64,000 nucleotides of DNA from Natronococcus occultus SP4 (GCF_000328685.1 NC_019974.1:248001-312000); one strand, 5' to 3'. Shown: positions 17,251-26,516, counted from the first letter of the stretch. Notes: generated by a model from the letters alone, not told the origin. Program-made: numbers and translations.

Positions 17251-18594
17251 GTGAATCACAATCCATCAGAGACACTCGGGACGAACGATGATGGATCAGA
17301 CTCCGAGCCCTCTATCGTCGACGATATTCTCGACGGCGAACGAAAAACCGTCTTCGAGGACAAACAGCTCGTCGACTCGAATACGATCGTCGATCACAAC
17401 CGGATCTACGGTCGCGACGAACAGCTCGCGGCCGAGGCCCGTGCGTTCCGCGATACGCTCGACGGTGAGCGTCCGCCGGATCTCCTCCTCTACGGACCGA
17501 GCGGAACCGGAAAGACCCTCACCGTGAAAGCAGTTGCCGAGAAAGTCAAAGACCGGGCCCTCCAGAACAGCATCGACTTCGATTTCGTCGCGGTCAACTT
17601 CAAGACGATGGAGTCACACTCGCTGGATCGGGCCGTCTGGAAGCTTGGCTACCAAACCGCCGAAAAGGCCGGCGTCGCATGGGACATTCCGCGAAAAGGG
17701 GTCTCTACCGACGCGAAGTACGTCCGTCTGTACGAAATCGTCGATCGCCACTTCGACGCGCTCGTGTTCATCCTCGACGAGATCGATACCCTCACCGGTC
17801 ACGCCGGTGCCGACGAACCCGCGTACTCGCGATTGCTGTACAGCCTGAGCCGAGTCATGGCCGAGCAGCACGTCGATACGCTCGTCTCGACGGTCGTTAT
17901 CACGAACCATCCGAAGTTCCGTGAAAATCTCGACAGCCGGACCGACAGCTCGTACAACCCCACTGGGATCCACTTCTCCGACTACGACGCGAACGAACTC
18001 ATCGAGATCCTCAACCGCCGGCGTGACGCGTTCAAGGACGGTGCACTCGACGAGGGGGTCGTCGAACTCGTCGCCGCGTACGGCGCGAAAAACGAGGGCG
18101 ACGCGCGACGAGCGATCGATCTGCTCCGCGACGCCGGAGAGATCGCGAACAGGAACGGAGAGACGGTCGTCACCGAACAGCACGTCCACGCCGCAAACGA
18201 CTCGGTCGTCAAGAACCGGGTCCTGGAGATCGTCGGCGGAATGTCCCTCCAGAAGAAACTCTCCCTGTACGCCGCGGCCATCGTCGCGGACGTAAGCGAC
18301 GGTACGGCGCCGAGTCCGGCGGTCTATACGTTGTATCGAGAGATCTGCCAACGGTCCGATCGCGACGTCTACACCCAGGAGACCGTCAACAGCCACATCA
18401 ACAAAGCGGGAACGTACGGCGTCCTCGAAAGCGAGCGAACGAGCGACGGCTTCAAAAGCGGCGTCCATCTCGTGTTCGCGTTTACCGAACCCGTCGACGC
18501 GGTTATCGAGACGCTCGAGGAGGACGACGTCTTCGACGACATCGAACTGGCTACCGTACGGTCGATCGCGCGTCGAGCGCTTCGCAACACCTGA
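17251..18594 (+). CDS. orc1: Orc1/Cdc6-type replication initiator ATPase
   Basis: 447 residues from GTG 17251. An AAA+ domain has Walker A LYGPSGTGKT (~80-90), Walker B VFILDEIDTL (~172-181), sensor 1 near VVITNHPKF and sensor 2 in GDARRAIDLLRDAG (~285). The C-terminal winged helix (~350-440) normally contacts the origin box. The protein loads MCM at the origin. In-frame codons upstream, including ATG 17089, lie inside the iteron array and encode non-acidic sequence, so they were rejected; no ATG exists near the conserved N-terminus, hence GTG. Being directly downstream of its presumed binding sites suggests a cognate, autoregulated initiator-origin pair. Confidence 0.92.
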   Translation: MNHNPSETLGTNDDGSDSEPSIVDDILDGERKTVFEDKQLVDSNTIVDHNRIYGRDEQLAAEARAFRDTLDGERPPDLLLYGPSGTGKTLTVKAVAEKVKDRALQNSIDFDFVAVNFKTMESHSLDRAVWKLGYQTAEKAGVAWDIPRKGVSTDAKYVRLYEIVDRHFDALVFILDEIDTLTGHAGADEPAYSRLLYSLSRVMAEQHVDTLVSTVVITNHPKFRENLDSRTDSSYNPTGIHFSDYDANELIEILNRRRDAFKDGALDEGVVELVAAYGAKNEGDARRAIDLLRDAGEIANRNGETVVTEQHVHAANDSVVKNRVLEIVGGMSLQKKLSLYAAAIVADVSDGTAPSPAVYTLYREICQRSDRDVYTQETVNSHINKAGTYGVLESERTSDGFKSGVHLVFAFTEPVDAVIETLEEDDVFDDIELATVRSIARRALRNT

Positions 18595-19041
18595 TCTGCC
18601 CGAAGCCACTACTCAGCGGAACCAATGGTGACGAGACGCCAGCAGATCGTGCTCTGCTCTCGGGTATTCGATAGGAATAGCCCCGACCTGAGGACGAAGC
18701 TATTCAAACAGCTACCATCGCCTTGTAGATCGCTCCAAATGCACCGAATAGCGACGAATCGGGTCGGACGACGAAGAAACGACGACGATCGCTCCGCGCG
18801 AGACGACCCGTCGGATCGGCCGGCGAACCGATTGTCGGAGCGACCGATGGAGACCAGCGACCATGAACCGATCGAACCAAGCGACGCGTCGGCTTCGCGA
18901 CCGCCGCTCGGGAACCATCTCAGGCGTTCGTGTCCCTACGGGCGTCGATAGTCTTGAACGGCACGGTTCGAACGTCGACCGTCGGTATCGCTGCGGTTCC
19001 GTGGCCTCCTGGAACCGTCTCCGCTTCCACTCCACTAAACG
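18595..19041. other. 447-bp intergenic stretch without a recognisable gene
   Basis: Between orc1 and the protease gene I see no convincing CDS, no further iteron copy and no strong hairpin. Frames through it are Arg-rich shadows. It may hold the orc1 terminator and the protease promoter. Confidence 0.5.
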
Positions 19042-21477
19042 ATGAACCTCACAAGCTTCTCTCGTCGGGATGTCCTCACAACGATGGCTAGTACCTCGGT
19101 CGCCGCTACCGGTCTCGGTGCAGTCGACGAGGACGACGCCGACGACTGCCACCGGTACGTCGTCGGAACGTCGCCCAACGCCACGACCAGATCGATCTCG
19201 AGTGACGCCGTCGCGGTCCACCGAACGTTCTCGTTCGGATCGACCGGCGGTGCGACGGTCTGTACGTGTACCGACGGCGTGGCTGCCGAGTACGAGACCC
19301 GAAGCGACGTGCGGTACGTCGTGCCCGACCACCGCCGACACGCGATCGGTCCCGCTGCCGTCGCGAGCGAGCGCTCGAGCGCCACCTTCGAGCCCGTCCC
19401 CGGGGAGGATCAGGTCGTCCCCTGGGGGATCGAACGCCTCGGCGTCGACTCGCTGCCGGACGACTCGAGCGGCGACGCGACCGTCGCCGTCCTCGACACC
19501 GGGATCGACCCCGACCACGAGAGTCTCGCGGTCGACGACGGCGTTTCGTTCGTCGACTGCGAGGACGGCTGTGACGACGACTGGGACGACGACGGCGTCC
19601 ACGGCACCCACATCGCCGGAACCGCCGCGGCCGTCGACAACGACGTCGGCGTCGTCGGCGTCACGCCGACCGCGGAGCTGTGTGCGGTCAGGGTCCTCGA
19701 CGGCGACGGCGGCGGACACGACTCCGAGATCGCCGCGGCCATCGAGTGGTGTGCCGACGAGGGGATCGACGTCCTCACGCTGAGCCTGGGCGGCCCCGAG
19801 CCCGGCCCGATCCTCGAGGACGCAATCGAGTACGCCTACGGGAACGGCGTCCTCGTCTTCGCGGCCGCCGGCAACGCGGGTCCGGACGGGGATACTGTCG
19901 ACTACCCGGCCGCCTACGACGCCTGTATCGCGGTCGGTGCGACGGACCTTCGCGACGAGGTCGCCGACTTCTCCGCACGCGGGGAGGGTCTCGAACTCGT
20001 TGCTCCTGGCGTCGACGTCGTTTCGACGTCACCCGGCGACGAGTACGAGACGATGGACGGGACATCGATGGCCGTCCCTCACGTCGCGGGGCTGGCGGCA
20101 CGGCTGCGCGACGCGGGGGTCCCCCACGCCGCGGACACCGACGACGCCGACGATCCGGGCGGCGTGCGCGGAATCCTCCGCGAGACTGCCCGCGACCTGG
20201 ACACAGACGAACATGCACAGGGGTACGGGCTGATCGACGCCGCGAGCGCGCTCGACGCCGTCGAGGCGATCGTCACGGAGGAGGCGACCGCGGTGCGGGC
20301 CTCACGGGCGACGCTCGAGGGATCGCTGCGCACGCCCGCGGACGGCGACTCGGCTGCGGCGTTCTTCGAGTGGCGGCCGGCCGACGGGGACGGCTGGTCG
20401 GCGACCGACCCCGAGACGGTCTCCGAGGGAGAATCGTTCGCAGCGACCGTCGACGGCCTCGATCCCGAGACTGCCTACGAGTTCCGGGCCGTCCTCGACT
20501 CCGACGAGGACGAGGAGACGGGAGCGATCGCGACGTTCGCGACCGGAGCCGACGAGCTGGCAGTCGAGACGGGGGACGTGAGCGCCGTCGACCACGAGTC
20601 GCTGCGGTGTGTCGGCGAGCTCGAGGGGCTCGCCGACGAGGCCGTCGAGGTCGGTTTCGAGTGGCGCGAGGCCGGCGACGACTCGTGGACGGCGACCGAC
20701 GACGCGGAACGGGAGGGGATCGGCGAGTTCGAGGACGACGTCTCCGGACTCGAGGCCGAGACCGCCTACGAGGTCCGGGCCGTCGCGGCGGGCGACGGCG
20801 AGACCGCGACGGGCGAGGCTCTCTCGATCGAGACCGATCCGGAACCCGGGGTCCCCGAGATCGAGCGCCTCGAGGCCTCGGACGACAGCTCCCAGCAGTT
20901 CGTCAGCGCGTCGGTCGAGTGGACGGTCACCGATCGGGACGGCGACCTCGCGGAGCTCACCTCCGAGCTGCGCTACGCCGACGAGACGACGGTTCTACAT
21001 GGCGTCACTTCGGAGCTCGAGGACGGCGAGGAAAGCGGGAGCCACGCGCTCAGAAACACGGATCGGGTCGAAGGAGCCGGCGAGGAGTACGAGGTTACGA
21101 TAACGGCGAGCGATCGTGAGGGGAACGTCGTCGACGCGAGCGAGCGACTCGTCCTCGACGAGCGCTCTCCTGCGCCGTCGATCGACACGTTCGAGGTCGA
21201 GCAGACGGAGTTTCTGGGGACCCCGAGCGCCGTCGTCGAGTGGGGAGTCTCGGACGAGGGTGGCGAACTCCGGGAGCTCGAACTCGAGTTACGTCTCGTG
21301 GACGGCGACGACCCTCTCGACGACGCCTCACCGATGGTTCGTGGCGAGGAAGCGACCGGCGAGCGGCGGCTCACCGGGGACGACGACGAGCGCGGGGAGT
21401 ACGAGGTGGTAATCTCCGTCGCCGACTACTTCGGACAGACGACGACCGAGACCGAGCGGGTGACCCTCGGGGAGTGA
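19042..21477 (+). CDS. Secreted subtilisin-like serine protease (halolysin-type) with tandem beta domains
   Basis: 811 residues. A Tat signal (SRRDVLTTMAST, residues 7-18) is followed by a short propeptide (~35-115) and a peptidase S8 domain. Catalytic Asp152 lies in VAVLDTGID, His187 in HGTHIAGT, oxyanion Asn278 in AAGNAG and Ser342 in GTSMAVPH. After ~410 come two fibronectin-III-like repeats (each with AFFEWR or GFEWREAG, then a TAYEFRAV or TAYEVRAV motif) and two further acidic beta domains to the end. It should be exported folded through Tat and act outside the cell. Haloarchaeal halolysins are shorter; the four-domain tail is unusual and suggests surface attachment or substrate binding. 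Confidence 0.93.
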   Translation: MNLTSFSRRDVLTTMASTSVAATGLGAVDEDDADDCHRYVVGTSPNATTRSISSDAVAVHRTFSFGSTGGATVCTCTDGVAAEYETRSDVRYVVPDHRRHAIGPAAVASERSSATFEPVPGEDQVVPWGIERLGVDSLPDDSSGDATVAVLDTGIDPDHESLAVDDGVSFVDCEDGCDDDWDDDGVHGTHIAGTAAAVDNDVGVVGVTPTAELCAVRVLDGDGGGHDSEIAAAIEWCADEGIDVLTLSLGGPEPGPILEDAIEYAYGNGVLVFAAAGNAGPDGDTVDYPAAYDACIAVGATDLRDEVADFSARGEGLELVAPGVDVVSTSPGDEYETMDGTSMAVPHVAGLAARLRDAGVPHAADTDDADDPGGVRGILRETARDLDTDEHAQGYGLIDAASALDAVEAIVTEEATAVRASRATLEGSLRTPADGDSAAAFFEWRPADGDGWSATDPETVSEGESFAATVDGLDPETAYEFRAVLDSDEDEETGAIATFATGADELAVETGDVSAVDHESLRCVGELEGLADEAVEVGFEWREAGDDSWTATDDAEREGIGEFEDDVSGLEAETAYEVRAVAAGDGETATGEALSIETDPEPGVPEIERLEASDDSSQQFVSASVEWTVTDRDGDLAELTSELRYADETTVLHGVTSELEDGEESGSHALRNTDRVEGAGEEYEVTITASDREGNVVDASERLVLDERSPAPSIDTFEVEQTEFLGTPSAVVEWGVSDEGGELRELELELRLVDGDDPLDDASPMVRGEEATGERRLTGDDDERGEYEVVISVADYFGQTTTETERVTLGE

Positions 21478-21655
21478 ACGGCTCCCGGTCGGGGACCGAC
21501 GTCTATCGGCTCGTTCGGACGAGCGACCTCGGTGTGGCACTGAAACGGCCAGCACTCGTAGAGCGACCGATGATCGGGTCCGACGTAGCGATCGAGACGG
21601 CAGTGATGGCGAACGGAGCGGTGCCGACGGCGTTCCGAACTGGACGGCATCGGCT

Positions 21656-22009
21656 GTGTCCGACCACTGGGTGGGGAGGTGGTCCTTCGTGAGCGCAGAC
21701 GGTCCGCTCGAGGACGGGAGCACCGACCCGGCCCTCGAGACATCGACCCGGGTCGAGTGGTCCGGGGCGGACGCGACCGATCCGTCGCTCTCCCGGGGCG
21801 GAACCGCTGCGTCGAGCGAGCCACCGACGGGGTCGCGGAACCTCGGCGGGCGCTGTCCTCGTTGCCGGGAACGCCTCGAGAGTCGCCTGCGGGCGCGGTA
21901 CGACGACGAGCTGACCGCCCGGCTCGTCCTCGTCGGGTACTGTCGGAACTGTACCTACCACGCCGAGAGCACGCGACTCGGATTCGAGATGCGCGAAGTG
22001 CGCCTCTGA
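21656..22009 (+). CDS. Small zinc-ribbon protein
   Basis: 117 residues from GTG 21656. The first half is a polar, probably disordered leader. The second half has two Cys pairs, CPRCRER and CRNC about 33 residues apart, with strand-like segments between, forming a zinc ribbon (GRCPRCRERLESRLRARYDD and GYCRNCTY). A GTG at 21689 is an alternative start. The family is not identified; small zinc ribbons of this sort are abundant in haloarchaea and mostly uncharacterised. It sits alone between the protease and a small minus-strand gene. Confidence 0.6.
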   Translation: MSDHWVGRWSFVSADGPLEDGSTDPALETSTRVEWSGADATDPSLSRGGTAASSEPPTGSRNLGGRCPRCRERLESRLRARYDDELTARLVLVGYCRNCTYHAESTRLGFEMREVRL

Positions 22010-22039
22010 GCGCGGGACGCGGTGTCCGAGCCACCCGTC

Positions 22040-22210
22040 TCATTCGACGTCGGCGAGCGCCAGGGCGTACGTCGAGCTGATCCACGCTTCCGAACGGTGC
22101 TCGTCGTAGATGACGGTTTCTTCGTCCTCGGTACGGTACGTCCCGATTGCGGCGGACGGACCGGGGAGCTCCGGATCGGGATCGGCGGATGCGGGATCGG
22201 ACGGTGACAT
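22040..22210 (-). CDS. Small conserved haloarchaeal protein (56 aa)
   Basis: ATG is the complement of 22208-22210. The sequence begins MSPSDPASADPDPELPGPS and ends with a conserved-looking core (TYRTEDEETVIYDEHRSEAW, then ISS and a short hydrophobic tail). This resembles tiny haloarchaeal proteins with a VxYDxxxPxAWI(E/S)S core that I recall as a DUF family. An upstream in-frame start at 22243 would add only a basic extension. No function is known. Confidence 0.6.
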   Translation of the reverse strand: MSPSDPASADPDPELPGPSAAIGTYRTEDEETVIYDEHRSEAWISSTYALALADVE

Positions 22211-22339
22211 GGGATTCGACTCCTCGTTTCGCACTCGAACCAACGCGACTCGAGCGAAAGAAGCCGGAGCCGAGACACCTTCCCGCCGGCAACCGAACCA
22301 CGTCGAGCCGCGATCGGGGCGTTTGGATGCGACCGACGC

Positions 22340-22758
22340 TTACTGTGAACGACTCGGTCGGCCGTCGAGGAAGACGAGCGAGTCGTCGACGTCCGCGGCT
22401 CCGTCGATCGCCCACACTTGTCGACGACCGACGAGATCGTCTCGCGGTCCGCCTCGAGGACGAACAGGTCGGGGCAGTAGTCCCCGACGTGGCTGTGGTC
22501 GGTCGCCGCGACCGCCTCGTCGAACTCGTGGCGCAGCGCCGCCACACGGCGCTCGACGCTCGGCGTTCCGACGTCGTAGCGCACGTCGACCGTCCCCGCG
22601 AGCGCGCCGTCCTCGACCCGATCGTCCGTGAACGCCTCGAGTAGCGCTCGCGTGCTCTCCCGAACGACCTCGCTGCGGCCCGTGTACTCGTGTGCCGACG
22701 CGTGGGCGTCGAGCCGTTCGAGCAACTCCTCCGGCATCGAGACGCTGACGACTGGCAT
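22340..22758 (-). pseudogene. NikR-like nickel-responsive regulator with a -1 frameshift near its end
   Basis: The first ~112 codons read as NikR: a ribbon-helix-helix (PVVSVSMPEELLERLDAHAS, GRSEVVRES) and an ACT-like metal domain with HEF...HSHVGDYC, which keeps a His/HxH/Cys ligand set. At about 22411-22424 the frame breaks. Reading one base over restores VWAIDGAADVDDSLVFLDG and a stop at 22340, the expected C-terminal strand. The span is 419 nt, one short of a multiple of three. Either a sequencing error or a real loss of the last strand (the original frame runs on into unrelated sequence). The gene is divergent from two CobW GTPases, so it probably regulated them. Confidence 0.75.
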
Positions 22759-22861
22759 ATGCTAAGATGGTAGGATAAATTAATAGTATTTGTTATTCAA
22801 TAACGGGGACGTATATAATAACTAACCTTAACAAGCAGACGGACAACATTCACAAGTAGCT
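22759..22861. promoter_or_regulatory. Divergent promoter region between nikR-like gene and cobW pair
   Basis: This is an AT-rich spacer. A 13-bp palindrome GTTATTCAATAAC lies at 22792-22804. A further AATAAC half-site lies near 22816-22821, next to TATA-like GTATATAATA. The placement between a metal regulator gene and metal-handling genes makes it a good operator candidate. Confidence 0.5.
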
Positions 22862-24067
22862 ATGAGCAACGACCGCATTCCGGTGACCGTTCTGAGCGGC
22901 AGTCTCGGCGCCGGCAAGACGACCGTCCTCAATCACGTCCTGACCGCCGACCACGGCCTCGACGTCGCCGTCGTCGTCAACGACATGGGTGATGTCAACG
23001 TCGACGCCGAGCACGTCACCCAGCAGTCGGATCTCGGCGGGGAGGAAGAGATCATCGAGCTGTCCAACGGCTGCATCTGCTGTCGGCTCCGGGGCGACAT
23101 GCTCGACGAGGTCGGGCGGCTCGCGGACCGACGGGAGTTCGACTACCTGCTGGTCGAGTCCTCAGGGATCTCTGAGCCGATCCCGGTCGCCCAGACGTTC
23201 GCGATGGGCTTCGAGGACGCGGAATTCGATCCAACTGACACCTACGTGCTCGACACGATGGTGACGGTCGCGAACGCCCACAGCTTCTGGGAGTCGTTCG
23301 ACTCCGGGGAGGCGCTGGCGGCGGAGACCCCCACCGGGGAGTCGGGCCGGGTTCCCGAGACCGTGCTCCTCGATCAGATCGAGTTCTGTGACGTCCTCCT
23401 GCTGAACAAGTGCGACCTCGTCCCCGACGACGCGCTCGATGAGATCGAGGCCGTCCTCGAGCGGCTCCAGCCGCGCGCGAAGATCGTCCGCACCGAGTTC
23501 GGGAACGTCGACCCCGACGAGATTCTTGGCACGGAGCGGTTCGATTTCCAGGAGGCGTCGAACTCCGCCGGCTGGAAACACGAGCTCCAGCACGATCACC
23601 ACCACGATCCCCAGGAGGAACACGGCGTCACCTCGTTCGTCTACGAGCGCCGGCGCCCGTTCCACCCCGAGCGGATCGCACAGTTGCTCTCGGAGCTGCC
23701 CGACGAGCTGATCCGCGCGAAGGGGTTCTTCTGGAGCGCCGGCCGCGAGGACGTCGCGATGGGCGTCGACAAGGCGGGACCCTCCGTCCGCGCGGGTCCC
23801 TCCGGCCAGTGGCTCGCGAACCTCCCTGAGGCCGAACGCGAGCAGTACTTCGCGGCCCGACCCGGGCTCGAGGACGACTGGGACGAGGAGTGGGGCGATC
23901 GGATGACGCGGCTGGTCTTTATCGGCCGCGAGTTCGACGACGAGACGCTGATCGAGCGGCTCGACGACTGCGTGCTCACCGATAGGGAGATGAACGACGA
24001 CTGGTCGACGTACGACGATCCGTTCGAACCGGAAGAACGACGTGAGCTCGCGCTCGCGAACGAGTAA
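22862..24067 (+). CDS. CobW/COG0523 family metallochaperone GTPase 1
   Basis: 401 residues. Walker A is GSLGAGKTT (13-21), the metal-binding CICC follows NG at 71-74, the GTP-specificity motif NKCD is in LLLNKCDLVP (~180), and a His cluster (HDHHHD) precedes the C-terminal CobW_C domain with its RRRPFHPER signature (~260). COG0523 proteins deliver zinc, nickel or cobalt to client enzymes, and some are induced by zinc starvation. The stop is directly followed by the ATG of a second CobW, so they form an operon. The divergent NikR-like gene suggests nickel or zinc/nickel control. The metal cannot be read from sequence. Confidence 0.9.
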   Translation: MSNDRIPVTVLSGSLGAGKTTVLNHVLTADHGLDVAVVVNDMGDVNVDAEHVTQQSDLGGEEEIIELSNGCICCRLRGDMLDEVGRLADRREFDYLLVESSGISEPIPVAQTFAMGFEDAEFDPTDTYVLDTMVTVANAHSFWESFDSGEALAAETPTGESGRVPETVLLDQIEFCDVLLLNKCDLVPDDALDEIEAVLERLQPRAKIVRTEFGNVDPDEILGTERFDFQEASNSAGWKHELQHDHHHDPQEEHGVTSFVYERRRPFHPERIAQLLSELPDELIRAKGFFWSAGREDVAMGVDKAGPSVRAGPSGQWLANLPEAEREQYFAARPGLEDDWDEEWGDRMTRLVFIGREFDDETLIERLDDCVLTDREMNDDWSTYDDPFEPEERRELALANE

Positions 24068-25327
24068 ATGCCCGTTCCGGTTACCATCCTCTGTGGCGAG
24101 CTCGGCGCCGGGAAGACGACGCTGCTCTCGGGGCTGCTCGAGTCCGCGGACCGCGAGATCGCCGTGCTGGTCAACGACGTCGGCGAGGTCAACGTCGACG
24201 CGGACCTCGTGGAAGCGCGCACCGACCTCGAGACCGGCGACGAGGTCGTCGCCCTCGAGAACGGCTGTATCTGCTGTAGCCTCGGGAGCGAGCTCTCCCG
24301 GGCCGTGATCCAGCTCTGGAAGGAACACGAGTTCGACCACCTGGTCGTCGAAGCGTCGGGGGTCGGCGAACCGGAACCGATCGCTCGGCAGTTCGTCCGC
24401 GGCCCCGCGGGCGGTCCCTACGATCTCGAGGCCGTCGTCACCGTCGTCGACGCGCGGCGGTTCCACGATCGGTTCGCCGACGGCGACGACGTACCGGTCC
24501 AGCAGGGAGCCGACGAGGAGGGAACGCGTCCCCTGTCGGATCTCGTGCTCGAGCAGGTGGAGTTCTGTGACCTGCTCGTGGTGAACAAGTGCGACCTCGT
24601 CGACGACGAGGAACGCGAGCGAGTCACCGCTCTGCTCGAGACGCTCCAGCCCCGCGCGGAGATCGTGACGACCGAGTACGGCGACCTAGAGCCCGACGTC
24701 CTGCTCGAGAGCGAGCGCTTCGAGCTCGAGACGGTCCGGGATTCGGCGGGCTGGAAGCGCCAGATCGAGGCCGATGCCGCCGAGGACGGCCACGAACGGG
24801 ACGACGATGAACACGACCAAGGACACGATCACGAACACGACCACGCTCACCCGCCCGAACGGTACGGGATCGAGGTCGAGGGCTACCACCGCCGCCGTCC
24901 GTTCCACCCCGAGCGATTCGTCGAGTTACTTCGCTCGCTTCCCGATGGACTCGTGCGCGCGAAGGGACTCACGTGGATCGCCGGCCGCGAAGACCAGGCG
25001 ATCACGGCGAGCACTGCTGGCGCCGAAACCACGCTCGAGGTGACCGGACGATGGATCGCCAGTTTCTCCGAAGATCGACAGGAGACGTACCGCCAGGGCC
25101 AACCCGATCTCGCGTGGGACGAGGACCACGGCGATCGGGAGATCCGGCTGGCGCTCATCGGCCGCGATATCGACTGGGACGTCCTCGAATCCCGGCTCGA
25201 CGACTGCCTGCTGACCGACACCGAGATGGCGGCCGACTGGAGCGACTCCGAGAACCCCGCACCGACGTGGATGGGCGAGACAATGACGGTATCGAGCACT
25301 GACGACCCGGAGGCGTCGACCCGATGA
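24068..25327 (+). CDS. CobW/COG0523 family metallochaperone GTPase 2
   Basis: 419 residues, paralogue of the upstream gene. CGELGAGKTT (9-18), NGCICC (65-70), NKCDLVDD (~177), then a longer His/Asp-rich loop (HDQGHDHEHDHAH, ~255-267) and RRRPFHPERF. The additional Cys at the P-loop and the longer His loop suggest different metal capacity from copy 1. Two diverged CobW proteins in one transcript may mean two clients or a heteromeric chaperone. The start ATG immediately follows the TAA of gene 1, implying translational coupling. Confidence 0.9.
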   Translation: MPVPVTILCGELGAGKTTLLSGLLESADREIAVLVNDVGEVNVDADLVEARTDLETGDEVVALENGCICCSLGSELSRAVIQLWKEHEFDHLVVEASGVGEPEPIARQFVRGPAGGPYDLEAVVTVVDARRFHDRFADGDDVPVQQGADEEGTRPLSDLVLEQVEFCDLLVVNKCDLVDDEERERVTALLETLQPRAEIVTTEYGDLEPDVLLESERFELETVRDSAGWKRQIEADAAEDGHERDDDEHDQGHDHEHDHAHPPERYGIEVEGYHRRRPFHPERFVELLRSLPDGLVRAKGLTWIAGREDQAITASTAGAETTLEVTGRWIASFSEDRQETYRQGQPDLAWDEDHGDREIRLALIGRDIDWDVLESRLDDCLLTDTEMAADWSDSENPAPTWMGETMTVSSTDDPEASTR

Positions 25328-25379
25328 CCGCACCGCTTCGGGGGCAGGAATTATCGCCCTCCGGTATGGAGGTACGCGT

Positions 25380-25967
25380 ATGACGACCGACCGCGCAGAC
25401 CGACGGAGCACCGACGACCACGGCCACGACATCATCGACCCGCTCTACGTCGGGATCGTCACGGTCTCGAGTTCCCGCGCCGCCGAGGCTGGCGACGACC
25501 CCGACGACCCCGGCGGCGACACGATTCAGGCGTGTTTCGAGGACGCGGGCCACGAGGTCCGAGAACGCGTCCTGGTTCGGGACGACTACTCCGCGATCCG
25601 CACCGCGGTTCGGAGCCTCGTCGCCCGCCAGGATATCGACGTCGTCTGCACGACGGGCGGCACCGGCGTCACGGCCGACGACGTCTCGCCCGAGGCGACG
25701 TCCTCGCTGTTCGAACGCGAGCTGCCGGGCTTCGGCGAACTCTTTCGGTCGCTGTCCTGGGACGAGGTCGGTACCCGGGCGATGGCCTCGCGGGCGACCG
25801 CGGGGATCGCCGTCGACACGCCCGTCTTCTGTCTCCCCGGGAGCACGGGTGCCTGTAGTACGGCCTGTGAGGAGTTGATCGTCCCCGAAACGCCCCACCT
25901 CGCGGGGCTGGCGACGCGCCACCGCGAGGGCACGACCGAGCAGACGCTCGACGACTACGAGGACTGA
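25380..25967 (+). CDS. moaB: MoaB/MogA-type molybdenum cofactor biosynthesis protein
   Basis: 195 residues. MoaB/MogA core: YVGIVTVSSSRA, GGDTIQACFEDAGHEV, then CTTGGTGVTADDVSPEAT (molybdopterin-binding GGTG) and the FCLPGSTGACSTACEELIVPE end. It adenylylates molybdopterin before molybdate insertion. A His-containing N-terminal extension (DDHGHD) is added. It is 52 bp downstream of the CobW pair and codirectional. A molybdopterin enzyme (sulfite-oxidase family) is encoded at 45461-46705. Confidence 0.9.
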   Translation: MTTDRADRRSTDDHGHDIIDPLYVGIVTVSSSRAAEAGDDPDDPGGDTIQACFEDAGHEVRERVLVRDDYSAIRTAVRSLVARQDIDVVCTTGGTGVTADDVSPEATSSLFERELPGFGELFRSLSWDEVGTRAMASRATAGIAVDTPVFCLPGSTGACSTACEELIVPETPHLAGLATRHREGTTEQTLDDYED

Positions 25968-25973
25968 CTTCCT

Positions 25974-25993
25974 CCCACGACTGAAGTCGTGGG
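25974..25993. repeat. Dispersed 20-bp hairpin, copy A
   Basis: CCCACGAC-TGAA-GTCGTGGG, preceded by CTGACTTCCTCC. It lies just after moaB and matches copies at 30635, 31588 and 40827. The form and the TCCTCC flank match the right-end hairpins of haloarchaeal IS200/IS605 elements as I remember them. No transposase is adjacent. It could act as a terminator for moaB. Confidence 0.7.
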
Positions 25994-26116
25994 TGTTCTC
26001 CTCGAACCTCTGTAACGCCTCTCGTCCCGGTGTTGTTATTTCGAAGGCGCTCGCTAGCAGCCGTCGGAACGCCTGAAATAGCTCTTATTGGTGCTCGGGT
26101 CTCAGTCTTCCATGCT

Positions 26117-26245
26117 ATGTGCCATCACTTCGAATCCGTCGACGAACTCGACGCCGAGGAGCGGGCGGACGTCCTCGAGTCCCACAGCGACGAGGAGCTC
26201 GAAGCCGAGCTAAGTGAGGACGAACTCGAGGCCCTGACTGCGTAG
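26117..26245 (+). CDS. Small acidic protein (42 aa)
   Basis: The ATG at 26117 starts MCHHFESVDELDAEERADVL and is followed by Glu/Leu-rich helix (SDEELEAELSEDELEAL). The CHH start could bind metal. Similar MCHHF- or MCxxF-starting mini-proteins occur in haloarchaea. It lies 74 bp before the tRNA and no function is known. The longer frame upstream is basic and hydrophobic and was not used. Confidence 0.55.
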   Translation: MCHHFESVDELDAEERADVLESHSDEELEAELSEDELEALTA

Positions 26246-26318
26246 TCGAACCATCGCTTTTTCTCGGGCAAAACAGACAGCAAGCGTTAACTATTGTGAC
26301 CGGGTTCGTTCGACTCAA

Positions 26319-26393
26319 GGGCCCTTAGCTCAGTCTGGTTAGAGCGCTCGGCTCATAACCGAGTGGTCGATGGTTCGAATCCGTCAGGGCCCA
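26319..26393 (+). tRNA. tRNA with CAT anticodon (elongator Met, or Ile2)
   Basis: 75 nt. Acceptor GGGCCCT/AGGGCCC, D-stem GCTC/GAGC, anticodon stem CTCGG/CCGAG with loop CTCATAA (CAT at 26354-26356), T-loop TTCGAAT; discriminator A; no CCA encoded. It lacks the three GC pairs of initiators in the anticodon stem, so it is elongator Met or the agmatidine-modified Ile2 type; sequence alone does not settle this. A TTAACTATT box lies ~30 bp upstream. Its last 22 bases recur at 26495-26516. Confidence 0.93.
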
Positions 26394-26516
26394 CGTATCT
26401 CGCGGCGAACAATCCGTGAGCCGCGAGTACGGGATCGCTGGCGGTTCGAACCAGACTGAGGTTCTGCGAGTAACGCGAGCAGGTTCTCAGGCGAGGTTCG
26501 AATCCGTCAGGGCCCA
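26394..26516 (+). other. tRNA-tail element 1 (two hairpins plus duplicated tRNA 3' end)
   Basis: Directly after the tRNA: hairpin 1, stem CTCGCGGC (26399-26406)/GCCGCGAG (26420-26427), extended by CGTA/TACG around a one-base bulge, loop GAACAATCCGTGA. Then a GGTTCGAACC motif (~26442-26452). Hairpin 2 has stem CTGAGGTTC (26456-26464)/GGTTCTCAG (26482-26490), with loop TGCGAGTAACGCGAGCA. The unit closes with a perfect 22-bp copy of the tRNA end at 26495-26516 (original at 26372-26393), period 123 bp. The same architecture follows tRNA-Val and tRNA-Phe with different stems. Confidence 0.7.
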
